From Pseudeuparius sepicola (lineage: Eukaryota; Arthropoda; Insecta; Coleoptera; Anthribidae), in assembly GCA_963920635.1 (NCBI GenBank), contig OY987299.1, positions 68,182,692 through 68,246,691 on the forward strand: DNA of 64,000 bases, written 5' to 3'. The notes under the pieces were generated by a model. The model saw nothing but the letters and a program-made list of their open reading frames with translations, had not been told where the DNA came from and ran no database searches. How positions within the stretch are numbered: position 1 is the first letter of the stretch; each line of letters starts with the position of its first letter. This document shows positions 1 through 10,845 of the stretch, one piece after another. A program made the translations under genes and the position numbers.

Positions 1-775
1 TCCACCCTGTATTTTTAAAACTTTTCCTAGAAAAATAATTCTGGGCCGTTTACGCTGAGCATAACGTGATTTTTGAAGACTGAGAAATACTTTGAATTCA
101 GAACCCCAGGAAGGAGCAAATTTGGGCTTAACACTCGACTGGGACAGTCTCTGCATATGGCCGGATGTCATTTCTGTTTTTACATTAGCGTGCACAGTTG
201 AGTTGTTTCGACAAACTAATCAAGGCAGAAATCGTCATTTTTCGTGAAATCAGTACCTACAATACAGGCAAAAAATTATAAGGCACTTTTATGTCTTTAA
301 GTTTAGGAATCCTTGATAATACAGCAATTCTAATTTTAAATTTCCAATTATCAAGAAGTAGGTACCTACACATGTAACGGAATTTTGGAACCTTAATTCA
401 GTTGAATATCAGTGCGCTCAACTCTAATTTTCATATTGATTTTTAGTGAATGCGAACCCATCTCTAATTCAAGGTATGTAGCGATTAATCTCCAAAAGGC
501 ACATTGTACCCGCATGGTGGGGTCCATAGACAAACCCAAATAGAAGACATCCGGAATCCATAGTCTAAATTTGGCACAATAGTCGCTAGTTGCGCGCCTC
601 TAGCATCTGGGTGAACTATTTCTAGGAAGGCGGGAATTTTAAATATTTTTTGAGAGACTCTTTTATTTATGATCTCCTATTTTAAAGTTTGACCTTCTTT
701 AAAAATTTGAAACAAAAACAAATGGGTTGTTCACCACAAAACAGTATTAATAGTTTTACGAATAAACGACACATT
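1..775. other. AT-rich intergenic sequence, no gene seen
   Basis: No coding segment is supported on either strand. The first bases (CCACCCTGTA) look like the end of one of the common insect repeats that terminate in ACAGGGTG; a similar end recurs near 44630 and 45760. The rest is AT-rich sequence of unknown origin. Confidence 0.5.
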
Positions 776-1011
776 AGTTTTTCTTTCAAAACTTTTAAAG
801 TTAAGGCAAAACTTTAAAATAAAAGATAACTAGGTACGTAAACTAAAGAAGAAAACAAAATTGTAGCTTGTGAACATTTTAGTTAGTTAGTTTAGTTTTT
901 CTTTAAAAACTTTTAAAGTTAAGGCAAAACTTTAAAAGAAAAGATAACTAGGTACGTAAACTAAAGAAGAAAACGAAATTGTAGCTTGTGAACATTTTAA
1001 TACATTCAATA
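776..1011. repeat. Tandem duplication, period about 118 bp, two copies
   Basis: The segment beginning AGTTTTTCTTTC at 776 is repeated from 894 with only a few substitutions. Both copies contain the landmarks AAGTTAAGGCAAAACTTTAA, GGTACGTAAACTAAAG and GTAGCTTGTGAACATTTT. No coding potential is apparent. It lies about 170 bp downstream (in minus-strand sense) of the P-type transposase fragment. Confidence 0.8.
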
Positions 1012-1184
1012 ATATAAACAAAAAAATGAACTCTTGCAAAACAATTAATTAACAAACTCTTGTAAATAAGATACTCTTAAAAATAAATAATAAATAAATA
1101 GATTTCCTGTTTTTACAGTGTCTTTGGTAAAATAATAAGCTATGGGTTGCTTCCACGATTTTCGATGACCTTGTACACGGGTCC

Positions 1185-1679
1185 TTAGTCTAAGAAACAC
1201 AGACGAATCAATCCAGGTTCGCAAGGTACCTGAGAGAGAATTGTTTGCAAAGTTGTTTTTGATGGAAAAGGTAAAAATTGTCTCAACAGATTATAACACT
1301 TCGGCCCCTGTTTGTAAATCGCCAAGGCAAATACCTTATTTTGAATAGTCCATTGTGGTTTGGTCCTTTTCAAATTTTGAAATGCACTTTTAAAATATTC
1401 GATTCCGGTAGGGTCAAGCTTAGTCTCTACCTCGTTAAATAAAGTCTGTCTTGATACTTCATCGAGTAAATATAAGCTAAAAAAAGTTATAAAGTATTAT
1501 TAAACTATAAAAGTATTCCTGGCTTTCAGCAAGTGCAAGTACCTACAAGAGCAGGCACAATCAATGTTATTAAGTTATTATTTGTACATTAATATACTTA
1601 CCTATTATCTGTTGCAAAATCCTTATTAATTCCAGTTTTCAGTCTCTCTCTGCGTTTTTTAATGCGGGTTTTACGTCGA
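1185..1679 (-). pseudogene. P-element/THAP-type transposase fragment, two exons
   Basis: Two minus-strand exons join in frame. The upstream exon ends at 1602 before a GTAAG donor (1597-1601). The next begins at 1476 after an AG acceptor. The junction is phase 2 and the reading frame stays open to a stop at 1185. The second exon contains the helix-turn-helix region of P-type transposases: an IYKQGPKCYNLL stretch, then LPFPSKTTLQ and a VPCEPG end. The first exon contributes a basic segment (KTRIKKRRERL). The THAP zinc finger and the catalytic core are absent, so this is a remnant. It belongs to the same superfamily as the element at 35427-40317 but differs clearly in sequence. The assignment rests on motif recall, not on a search. 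Confidence 0.75.
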
Positions 1680-2643
1680 GAACAACTTCATTCTGTTTCA
1701 CTCACAGATCAAATATATATGGTTTCACCCTTGCACATCAAACTCTTATTTGGAACACAGAATGCTCAAGTAAACAGAAATTAATCTCTATTTCTGTGCA
1801 ATGAAAAGTCAGATGACATCCATCGTTGACATTGACAAGAAAACATAACAGGTGTTATGTGGACAAGAATGACAATATTTATATGGGTTGCGTAGTAACA
1901 TGCTTCCCTATTTACAGGACCTTTCGGAGCGTCTGATATTTGGGTTTGTCTATGGTGGGGTTGTTCTGGTTGGTTCAGTCACAGATCTATTGCAGTTGGT
2001 GCTCCGATTTCTATGACCCAGTGCAACCTTTTGTACGGTGCAGGTTCGGTTTTCTGTTAGAGCACTGACGTCATTGGATCCGGAGCCTGACTTGTTCGTT
2101 TTTTGGTGGAACCAATCTGTTAAATATCGAGGAACATCTGACAGGGCCCTCTGGTTCCTTTGGTTTTCCAAAGCGAGAAAATGTCTGTCAGGTGAAAAAG
2201 AATTGTATCAATCGCTGTTCGCATATCAGATTTTTATCGTCCTTTATCTGCGGCTTGATACCACCTTTTATTAGTCTTGTGTGCGATTATATAGTAAATT
2301 ATGGTGGGCCAACCATTTAATAGCATATTTATTTGTTGTTTCATGTGAATCACCACCTTTTGAGTTGTGAATTATTGGGTGACGTCTTGGAGAACGGCCA
2401 TTTTAGGGTTCAAGGGGAGCGCATGTGGTGGCCCATCCGGTTATTTGTTTTTTTTTTTCTTGAAGCGAGACACAGGACAGGACGGAGCAAAGGAACTGGT
2501 GAGTTTTTTTGAATTATCTTTGATAATTTTATTGTGAATTTCAAACCTGTTTAAAACTCTGACCAGCTTTTATTTCTTGGAAGACTGCTTTTGTCGCACC
2601 TATACTACAAGAAATAAACGTAACTGCTTTTGTCCTGTGTAGC
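1680..2643. other. No gene recognised
   Basis: No convincing protein is encoded. A GC-richer patch (about 2370-2510) ends in CTG|GTGAGT, which could be a splice donor of an untranslated exon, but nothing else supports a transcript. Confidence 0.35.
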
Positions 2644-3057
2644 TTGGAAAGATTTTTTATTAGTAAATTTGGTGGTGATTTCACATATATTTTGGGGCAC
2701 ACAAGACTGTCATACCTGACAGGAAGTTTCATTTTTTTATTATTATATATCACCACAACCGTCATAGATATATTACCAGATATTAAGAAATTTTCAAAAT
2801 GGATAAAATTAATACGTACCACTTCATGGTGTTTACAATTTGTCAATATTTTGTTGAAGAAAAATGCACCAAGGGAACCACATTTATCTGTAGAGGAGCT
2901 AAAAATCGCAGAAAAGAAATGGATCATCTTTGCAAGTTTACGAGTAATTTCGTGTCGTAATTTCAGTAATCTGTATGTTTTGAAGACCAACGGGGGCAGC
3001 CTTTCCGTTAAGACTGATTGTCGTTTTCTGTCTAATTTAAAATTTTTGCAAATTTAG
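2644..3057 (+). pseudogene. BEL/Pao retrotransposon polyprotein fragment, RNase H-integrase linker
   Basis: The central part of this 137-codon frame has the run typical of BEL/Pao elements between RNase H and integrase: FSKWIKLIRTTSWC, then LSVEELKIAEKKW, then a degraded NGGSLSV segment where family members read G-x-L-R-V-G-G-R-L. No protease, reverse transcriptase or integrase core is found nearby. The first 50 or so residues look unrelated and are probably noise. A much larger minus-strand copy of the same superfamily occupies 57780-60030. Confidence is moderate because only one stretch of about 60 residues carries the signal. Confidence 0.55.
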
Positions 3058-4143
3058 GATTAAATCGAGAGTATCATGACCTCATATTATATTTTTTATA
3101 TCTAATTGTTGTTATCTAAATTTCTTTTGTAAATAAGTAGTCACAGTGTCCCTGACTATACAGACTATACATATAAAAGGTTTTAGCACACGGAATACCT
3201 GAACGATTGACGAGTCGTTAAACTCTGAGAATGTTTGGCAGACCACAAGCTGACACAGTAGCGGCTGAACTTGGCAAAAACCCTGAGAACCTGAGCTAGT
3301 AAGATCTACGCCACTGTCACAGCTGTCAGACTGTTAGGCTGGGTCACCATCGAAAACAGGACTTGATTGAAAACCACAAACGAAAGTTTGGTCGAGGACT
3401 GCTAGTCACTCCCAAGTGCTTCAAACATCCATGTAAGGTGTTTCCCTGTTGAAATGTTCCAAAAGTAAGATTAGACGTGCAGAACTTTGTCAATTTTGAG
3501 TTTATCGAATTTTAACGTCGTCTTATATCAGTGCTTAGCTGCTTTGGACTTTCAATTTATTACTCGTAACGATTCAATTCACTTTATTTAACCTTAAATT
3601 TGTATTTAACAAAACCTTGTAGCTTTATTAACCAGACTTTTAATTGTAACTTTTCTCATTATAAACGAATTTAGTTTTCCAAAATAAACCACCTTTGTGC
3701 TGTAAAATGTGTGTTTTATTTCAAGTGTCATAATATCGAGTCATATAACCAACTTCAATAGCCGGGCCAAGTTGTCGTTATACACAAACGCCTATGCCAC
3801 TTTGCTGCATGGCCTCAAAAGTTAATTTAAATTACAAAATTACATGGATTATTATCCTCAAACATTTTAGTTTTGGCGGTCAGGGAAGTGCCACAAGCCG
3901 CACAGCTAAGCATAATAACTCGAAAAAGTATCGTAATACCACATACTGACACCTATCTCCGTGTCAGATATTAAAATATTGTGTAAAAACTTGGTTACTA
4001 CACAGGGTAATTTCCCTCTCACGTATTTTATAATACAAATATAGAGCTTTGACTCCTTCTTGTGATTCTTTATTCAAAGGAAAAAATAATTAGCGACTTT
4101 AGATATTTACTACACGCTACTGGTTTAATAAAAGTATGCACTT
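3058..4143. other. Possible retroelement flank, no gene
   Basis: There is no open frame of note. The stretch has promoter- and polyadenylation-like signals (TATAAAAGG near 3173, AATAAA near 3684) of the sort found in LTRs, and it follows the BEL/Pao fragment. I could not find a paired repeat, so an LTR is not claimed. Confidence 0.3.
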
Positions 4144-5735
4144 ATACACTGTGTCCCGGATAAGAATGAACAGCATGGGGAGTTGCTCAATTTCGAGGTC
4201 AATAAAATGGCACAAACAGATTTCTAATATCTTTTTTCGTTTTTGAGTTATTTTGAAAAAAGTAAAATTTTGCGTTTTAGATTTTATTTTTTTCTGAAGT
4301 TGTTATCACAGATAGAAAAAAAGAAAAACACTTTCTTGTGGCACTTGTTAATGGGCTTTAAGATGGCGTTTTTAGATTTGTTCTAGAACGTTTCGTTTTT
4401 GAGAAACCATCTTCAACTTTATTTTTTTAAATACGGACCTGGATTTTTTTTGCAGATTTTGAAAGCACTTTTCATTGCAAATACCATGATGTATGACCCG
4501 AAATATTTTTAAAATGTTTTGAGACAATTATACTGATTATTCCTTTTTTCCATTCATTTTTTTTCTATTGCGGCCCTGTATTTAATAATAAGAAGTCTAA
4601 ATATTAATCAGTATTGACAACAATTTATTTACAGTTTATTTTTACTTCAAAAACTTAATATTTTTAAATACGGCCCTGTCTGGTAAGTGTTTTCCTCTGT
4701 TGTTGTACAACAGTGTCACATTGTGTTTTGGAGTAAATTCTTCGCTTTTTCTAATTCTAATTGTGTCTAATTCTAATTTGTGGGCCTTTTTCAATTACTA
4801 TAATTTGTCATGGTTGGGATGTCCCAAATAATTATCCCGGCCATTTTCTGTGTAATGTTGTAGATAAAATTAGTATTGAAAATTAACCTTATGTAATATT
4901 TTCCAAACAATCCAACCTCACCAAGAAAAGACAATCGAATGATGAACAAAAAAATTGATTAGGAAAAATGGCGCTTATGCAATTTTTTTATTATCGAGAA
5001 TAACAACTGCTTGTTTACTTTTTGTTATCACTTCCGATGTAGCCGGAAAAGATTTTTTTCTGCTTGAAATTTTAAACATATGGTTTACCTGTTTTGGATT
5101 GAACATGAAATTGTCTTTTGAAAATATATTTTTTTATACTGTGCCAAATATTTACGCTTTTTGAATGAAATACCAATCGCTTAGGGCAGAGATTAATGTT
5201 GCTGTTTTTGCACCAATATCAAGTAGGCAGGTGTCAAATATTTAATATTCAGTTCAAGCTAAATTTTCATTACAAACAGTGGGCTATGGGCTGTGGTTGC
5301 TATAAATGACGGTTTGATGCTCAAGGGTGTGCAACATAGGACGAAACGTCCTGCTTTGAGAGCAGAGTAAAATGTAACCGACATGCGCACTTAAAGATCA
5401 GGGTAATTCTGGGACGTTCTAGGTGCCTTGAATCATCCGACAACCTAACCATGACACCATAGTATTAGACAGTGTCAGGCATTGGACATAATTTTGAAAC
5501 ACGCCAGTACAGTACAATTATATTTATTTTGAAAAAAGTAAAATTTTGCATTTTAGATTTTATTTTTTTCTGAAGTTGTTATCACAGATAGAAAAAAAAG
5601 AAAAAACTTTCTTGTGGCACTTTTTAACGGGCTTTAAGATGGCGTTTTTAGATTTGTTCTAGAACGTTTTGTTTTTGAGAAACCATCTTCAACTTATCCC
5701 CATACTGTTCATTCTTATCCGGGACACAGTGTATA
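4144..5735. mobile_element. DNA transposon with terminal inverted repeats, interrupted by a 745-bp repeat
   Basis: The left end reads CACTGTGTCCCGGATAAGAA and the right end is its inverse complement, with inverted similarity of about 33 bp (4146-4180 and 5699-5733) flanked by TA-containing sequence. Inside, a segment of about 175 bp near 4249-4430 (landmarks GTAAAATTTTGCGTTTTAG and GATGGCGTTTTTAGATTTG) is repeated in direct orientation at 5525-5697. Between the two lies the 745-bp repeat. No transposase is visible. The ends and TA flanks fit a Tc1/mariner-like nonautonomous element, but that class is inferred. Confidence 0.7.
4776..5523. repeat. 745-bp dispersed repeat, copy 1
   Basis: This runs from TAATTTGTGGGCC to CAGTACAGTACAATTATA and is almost identical to 8742-9491. 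A frame of about 65 codons occurs in both copies, but a one-base difference in a T run (near 4987 versus 8952) changes its start. The shared frame therefore reflects shared DNA rather than a conserved protein. I see no inverted ends, tail or target duplication. Confidence 0.85.
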
Positions 5736-6154
5736 TACCAATTTGTAGGTAATTTTATTGGCTTTCATTTTGATGTCTAACATTTTTTTCACAAAAGTCA
5801 GCCGTATTCATGATATTTGGCAAAAATAAAAAATGCACCTATTAGGGTACTTTGCAGTCCCACCTCCCTGAGGGAGGTGGGGACTTTTAGTATGTTAATC
5901 TAAACTACAAAAGCTAAATATCCCCACAAGAATTAGCTTTAGGGGATTTTGTTCCACGAACACCATGTAGTTAAAAATAAGTTCCCTAGACTAGTACACA
6001 CAGAGGTTCAGAACTTTCCATAGTATATACTTTTCCATAAATTTGGACACAAATTGTAGATTTCCTTCATTTTTGATATCCCAAGAAATTTTATTTTTGA
6101 AAATGTCATTTCAACTTAAAAAATCTGAAAGTGGCTCCGAGAGAAACTCTAGTA
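5736..6154. other. Non-coding stretch with a GC-rich hairpin
   Basis: The only structure is a hairpin at about 5857-5884 (GTCCCACCTCCCT, then GAG, then GGAGGTGGGGAC), followed by GGGACTTTTAGTATG. That last motif recurs at about 7315 and, slightly changed, at 7347. Confidence 0.5.
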
Positions 6155-7084
6155 ATATAATAATAATAATATAGTTTATTTACAGAATAATTTTTTTTAC
6201 AAATTAACTCATATTGGTACTTTACACATATGGTAAATAAACATTATAATCGCAAAAGCGGCTCAATGCTGCTTGTTAGTGATAAATGGTTGTCTAAACC
6301 GGTAAGTTATGGACATAATATGTGGGCAACAATAATTGTGATAAGTAAGTCATAGCCGATAGTTGGATTGAAAAATATTTTTTTATCAAATATAATAGTA
6401 TGGAAAAAATCCCTATGTGTAGAAAAAATCCAGTTTTTAACAATACTTTTAAAACTTCTTGTTCCAATTTTGGACTTTAAGATATCTGGCAACCCATTAA
6501 AAATCTTTGGAGCAATGTATTTGAAGGTTCGTTGGCCAATTGTTTTATTTTTTGGGGACCTTTATGCTGGTGTTTTTTTGCCGTGTTTCATATTGGTGGT
6601 CCATTGATTGTACTTTTATTTTTTTGTTATTAATTTTCAATAATAAATTATAGGCATATAGTTGTCTTAAATCCATAATCTGACTTTCTCTGAATATTAG
6701 GTCACTTGGATAAGAGACTGGTTTCCCATAAATGATTTTAATTATCCATTTTTGGAGAACATTCGTACTCTTTAAATAACAATCATTTACTCCTCCCCAG
6801 CCAACAATACCGTAAGATAACTGGGACTGAACTAATGCACAATATAATATCTTCAGGTGTTTGATGTCCAAATAAGTTTTCAAGTATCTAAATCGTGAAA
6901 CCAATCCCCTCATTTTTCTCAACAAAGACTGCACGTGAATGCCCCAACGAAAATGTCTATCTATAGAAACACCAAGATATTTAATAGATTCCGTTTCTGG
7001 TATTTTTATGTTGTCTTTGCCAGCACCAATATTTAATGGACCTAAGTTTGGTAAATGATTGGAATAAGATGTGAAAGATAGATA
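6155..7084 (-). pseudogene. Non-LTR retrotransposon, 3' end of the reverse transcriptase ORF
   Basis: Read on the minus strand from 7084, the frame carries the end of a LINE reverse transcriptase: ESIKYLGVSIDRHFRWGIHV, then a thumb-like helical region, LSYGIVGWGG, and a long basic C-terminus. A stop at 6545 is followed in another frame by matching C-terminal sequence (FNGLPDILKS, SFKSIVKNW) down to about 6310. The element ends in ATT-type repeats at about 6158-6180, which serve as the 3' tail. It is truncated at the 5' end and contains at least one frameshift. It looks like the same family as the split minus-strand element at 12640-21284. Confidence 0.8.
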
Positions 7085-7496
7085 TTATTAATATACTCAT
7101 ATATTTAAAAAAATTAAAAAATGTGTAAAAAATATATTTGGAATTGAGGCCAAGTTTTTGGCAGCATGGACCCCAAGAACTGTTCGGGGTAGAAAGCTTG
7201 GGTAGGATTTATTTTCTGCATTTTTTATGCCCTATAAAATGCAGTTTGAGAAAAAAGTTCCAGTTTTAAATATGGCGAACCAAATTACGTAGTTATGGCT
7301 AAGAAGACCTTAGGGGACTTTTAGTATGATGAGAAGACCTTAGGGGACTTTGAGTATGTTAAAAAGGGTCACTAGTACTACCTTTTTCCGGTAGTCCCAG
7401 CTTTCTGAAAATTTGTTCCAGCACAAACTTTAATTACATTAGAGTATCTGGAGATCTGTGATAATTACGCACAAGCTTTATAAATATTACTTAAAT
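7085..7496. other. Non-coding, short direct repeats
   Basis: There is no coding signal. AAGACCTTAGGGGACTTT is repeated at about 7303 and 7335. The second half of the repeat is shared with the sequence after the hairpin near 5880. Confidence 0.5.
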
Positions 7497-7873
7497 CATA
7501 GAAGAATTTACTACGCCAAGAAGGCCAATCCTTATGGGAGCACTTGAATCGAGCTGCGGGTTTCAGTCAGTGCAATATTCGCATTTTATAAGCCCGAGCG
7601 GGCGATAAATACGAGCGCGGTTGCCACATCGACTGGCAGTCGACGGCGCGGTGTGGCGAGCGAGCCTGCCGCCTGCCGGCCGGTCGTTCCAGTAGATCCG
7701 ATCCGTTCGGAATCAGATATGCGAATGCGCTACGCCGAGTGATGTGGCAACGTTGCGCGTCGGACTACGCCGAACTTTACCAAATGGATACTGGCTTCCA
7801 GAGCGGGTATCCATTTGGGGGGTCAAAAATTTAACATTGGAATGGTTTTCTTGGCGTAGAAGATTCTTCTATG
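7497..7873. mobile_element. GC-rich MITE with 7-bp target duplication
   Basis: This 377-bp element has inverted ends of about 31 bp beginning CATAGAAGAAT and containing CTACGCCAAGAA, and it is flanked by a perfect CTTAAAT duplication (7490-7496 and 7874-7880). The interior is much richer in GC than the flanks and has no ORF. A 7-bp duplication is also what I read around the THAP element at 35427-40317. Any relation between the two is only a suggestion, because their terminal sequences differ. Confidence 0.8.
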
Positions 7874-7880
7874 CTTAAAT

Positions 7881-8378
7881 GTATTCCCTATTTATTACAT
7901 TTCTTTGCACCATTGAATTATTCTACAGAGGCTGGAATATTTTTGTATATTGCTTTATTTTGTTTTTGGTTTATTTATTATCACAATTTTTTTTGTTGAA
8001 CAGCTATTGATTACCTGTGTTATAAAATGACTGAAATGAAATTTAATATTTAATCCTTATTTTTCTTTATCATCTAAGCATACAAATTTTGTATGCCCCT
8101 TGAGATATAGGTAGTTTATCAAAGATAGCTGGTATCAGCTGTAGCCGTCAGAGTTTTGTTCAATACAAACTGTAAATTTAATTAATGTTAGAACCAACCA
8201 TTCACATAAATACCTACAATACTAGCTGGAAAAGGCTCCAAAGTTTTAAACTTTGTATGCTTTTTAAGTCCTTATTCTAAGTTATTTTCTAACTTTTTGT
8301 ACTGTATGCACAAATTTGCAAAAAAAACTATTTATTATTGTTATTCTTGTCGTAGAATATATTCAAGCATTTTTTCAG
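7881..8378. other. Probable last intron of the ROCK gene
   Basis: AT-rich sequence with no open frame leads into a pyrimidine-rich acceptor (TTTTTTCAG) at 8378. The preceding ROCK exon was not found in the window, so this intron is either very long or the upstream exons lie outside it. Confidence 0.5.
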
Positions 8379-8605
8379 GTTGCCGAATTAAAATTCACAA
8401 GGACCACTTGGAGCGAAAAGAGGATAGTGTTCCACCATGCAAACTTCACTATGACCCTTCATATGCCAAAGAGTTGCTGTTGTTGGCTTCATCCATCGAA
8501 GAGCAGAGGCAATGGGTGTCAAGGTTGAGCAGGAAAATACAAAAGTGTGGTTTCAAAGCCAACAACTCCAATGCTACTGACACACTGAAAATGTCTCCAA
8601 GATGA
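8379..8605 (+). CDS. Rok: Rho-associated protein kinase, terminal exon
   Basis: This is the only host protein I recognise. The exon follows a TTTTTTCAG acceptor. Its 75 residues correspond to the very end of ROCK-family kinases, where a C1 zinc finger is inserted in the PH domain: CRIKIHKDHLERKED, then PCKLHYD, then AKELLLLASSIEEQRQWVSRL, which is the closing PH helix. ROCK is the RhoA effector serine/threonine kinase that phosphorylates myosin light chain and its phosphatase, and this region contributes to membrane binding and autoinhibition. The exon starts in phase 1 and stops at TGA 8603-8605. Where vertebrate ROCK has the Cys of C-H-V-K-C-H, this sequence has Ile, so one zinc ligand may be missing. 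The downstream flank is a dispersed repeat. Upstream exons were not located. Confidence 0.85.
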
Positions 8606-8741
8606 CAGCAATTTTTCTATTAATTTATGCTGTATTTTATTTGTGTACTTATGAGTCAAATATATAGTTATGAAAATCGTCGGTTTCTGAAAAGTGAATA
8701 TGATTGCCAGTTCCGGATTTATCTATTTGCTACCTTTAGGC

Positions 8742-9491
8742 TAATTTGTGGGCCCTTTTCAATTACTATAATTTGTCATGGTTGGGATGTCCCAAATAAT
8801 TATCCCGGCCATTTTCTGTGTAATGTTGTAGATAAAATTAGTATTGAAAATTAACCTTATGTAATATTTTCCAAACAATCCAACCTCACCAAGAAAAGAC
8901 AATCGAATGATGAACAAAAAAATTGATTAGGAAAAATGGCGCTTATGCAATTTTTTTTATTATCGAGAATAACAACTGCTTGTTTACTTTTTGTTATCAC
9001 TTCCGATGTAGCCAGAAAAGATTTTTTTCTGCTTGAAATTTTAAACATATGGTTTACCTGTTTTGGATTGAACATGAAATTGTCTTTTGAAAATATATTT
9101 TTTTATACTGTGCCAAATATTTACGCTTTTTGAATGAAATACCAATCGCTTAGGGCAGAGATTAATGTTGCTGTTTTTGCACCAATATCAAGTAGGCAGG
9201 TGTCAAATATTTAATATTCAGTTCAAGCTAAATTTTCATTACAAACAGTGGGCTATGGGCTGTGGTTGCTATAAATGACGGTTTGATGCTCAAGGGTGTG
9301 CAACATAGGACGAAACGTCCTGCTTTGAGAGCAGAGTAAAATGTAACCGACATGCGCACTTAAAGATCAGGGTAATTCTGGGACGTTCTAGGTGCCTTGA
9401 ATCATCCGACAACCTAACCATGACACCATAATATTAGACAGTGTCAGGCATTGGACATAATTTTGAAACACGCCAGTACAGTACAATTATA
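8742..9491. repeat. 745-bp dispersed repeat, copy 2
   Basis: Near-identical to 4776-5523 in the same orientation, beginning about 137 bp after the ROCK stop codon. Its right end (CAGTACAGTACAATTAT) directly abuts the foldback element that starts at 9491. Confidence 0.85.
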
Positions 9492-9605
9492 CAGGGTGAT
9501 TCACCAGCAATGGGAAATTCCGAAGCTGGGGGTAGGGGAGACCAAAATATGCCAATTAAGCCCAACATTGCTTGAGCAAATATTGTCTGTTTGAGAGATA
9601 CAGTG

Positions 9606-10754
9606 CCGGGCGCCCTGGGGACCACGCCCACCCGGGCCTTAGAAACCCTGGTGGGGCTGCCCCCATTGGGCGCGGTAGTGGAGTACGAGGCGGCGAAGGC
9701 GGCCCTTAGATTAGAGGGTCTCAACCTTTGGGTTGCCGGTGGCTCGGTCCACGGGCACCGGCAGCTGCGGTCAGAGCTGAGAGAGGAGGTGCCCATCCTG
9801 GAAATGAGAAGGGATGTGCAGACTCCTTCCATCGGCTTCCACGGCCGACTTCACTTTGTCTTTCCAGACAGGGACGGGTGGGCCGAAGGAAATAGCGACG
9901 ATCAGGGCGGGCTCGTCTGGTATACAGACGGATCCAAAATGGAGAATGGAACGGGGGCAGGGGCCTTTTGTCAGGGACTGGCCAGGAGGCTGACCACCCT
10001 CCTCGGGGAGCACACCACCGTGTTTCAAGCGGAGGTGTTCGCCATTATGATGGGAGCAGAGGAATCACTCAGGCTCAGAATCAGGGGCCGTAGGCTGACC
10101 TTCTGCTCTGATAGCAAAGTGGCGTTACAGGCGCTGAGAGCTAACCGTACTTGGTCCCCATTGGTGGAGGACTGTAGAACGAGTTTGCTCAAGTTGGTAG
10201 CCGAAGGGAACAGGGTCGTTCTAACGTGGGTGCCCGGTCATGCGGGCATAGCGGGGAATGAGACTGCGGACCTACTGGCTAGAGAGGGATCCATGAGAAG
10301 ACCGGTGGGGCCTGAACCAATATTGGGGATTGCACCACGGGTATCAATTGGAGCCCTGGACGAATGGCTGCATGGCAGGTTTGTCGAGGAGTGGTGCAGG
10401 GCTCCGGGGATGAGGCAGACCAGGCTCATGATTCGTGGGCTGTCGTCCATCCTGTCTAGAGAGCTGCTGCGTCTGCCTAGGATAGAGTTGAGGGGAGTGG
10501 TGAGGGTCCTCACCGGTCACTGCTGCCTGGCTCGCCACCTGCACCTTATAGGGGTGGGAGGGGAGTCGGAGTGCAGATGGTGTCTGGACGATGAGGAGAC
10601 ACCGCACCACTTGGTTACTGAATGCCCTGCACTTGACAGGGTGAGATTCAAGTCCTTTGGCTCAGCCAAGCTGAGCGCAGAGGATGTGTATGGTGTCGGG
10701 GTGGGTGAGCTGCGGGCCTTCATTAAGAGGGCCGGCTTGCTGGCCGCCGTGTGA
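9606..10754 (+). CDS. ORF2 C-terminus: RNase H domain and C-terminal zinc knuckle
   Basis: The frame is open from upstream of the insertion point to TGA 10752-10754, so the natural start is missing. Counting from the ATG at 9591 (which lies in the flank), RNase H acidic residues are all present: D113 in WYTDGSK, E148 in QAEVFAI, D174 in CSDSKVAL and D227 in GHAGIAGNETAD. A Cys-x2-Cys-x7-His-x5-Cys knuckle follows at about residues 328-345 (CRWCLDDEETPHH). RNase H would remove RNA from the cDNA hybrid during retrotransposition. The piece lacks endonuclease and reverse transcriptase and cannot act alone. It is closely related to 20077-20942 but has no frameshifts. Confidence 0.88.
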   Translation, partial: PGALGTTPTRALETLVGLPPLGAVVEYEAAKAALRLEGLNLWVAGGSVHGHRQLRSELREEVPILEMRRDVQTPSIGFHGRLHFVFPDRDGWAEGNSDDQGGLVWYTDGSKMENGTGAGAFCQGLARRLTTLLGEHTTVFQAEVFAIMMGAEESLRLRIRGRRLTFCSDSKVALQALRANRTWSPLVEDCRTSLLKLVAEGNRVVLTWVPGHAGIAGNETADLLAREGSMRRPVGPEPILGIAPRVSIGALDEWLHGRFVEEWCRAPGMRQTRLMIRGLSSILSRELLRLPRIELRGVVRVLTGHCCLARHLHLIGVGGESECRWCLDDEETPHHLVTECPALDRVRFKSFGSAKLSAEDVYGVGVGELRAFIKRAGLLAAV

Positions 10755-10845
10755 CGCTGGCCGTGGGGGCACAACGGGCCCACTGTGGCCTACGTGCCGG
10801 GCCGATTTAAGGCGGCCACCCCCTGCACTGGTTAGGATAGGATAG
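9606..10845 (+). mobile_element. 5'-truncated non-LTR retrotransposon (RNase H-bearing family)
   Basis: A GC-rich insertion flanked by an 11-bp duplication, GAGATACAGTG (9595-9605 and 10846-10856), inside the AT-rich foldback element. It contains the RNase H and C-terminal part of ORF2, a short 3' UTR (CGTGCCGGGCCGATTTAAGG is shared with the copy at 16797-21036) and a GGATA-type tail (about 10832-10845). The duplication, tail and truncation are signs of target-primed reverse transcription. Confidence 0.92.

Noticed and set aside
2541..2990. 149-codon minus-strand frame
   Set aside because: It overlaps the plus-strand BEL/Pao fragment, which has the recognisable motifs. The minus frame has none.
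3058..3800. LTR of the BEL/Pao fragment
   Set aside because: A TATA box and AATAAA are visible, but no second copy, TG..CA ends or primer-binding site could be shown.
4955..5164. Conserved 65-69-codon frame in both 745-bp repeats
   Set aside because: The repeats are near-identical DNA throughout, and a one-base difference alters the start of the frame, so there is no evidence of protein selection.
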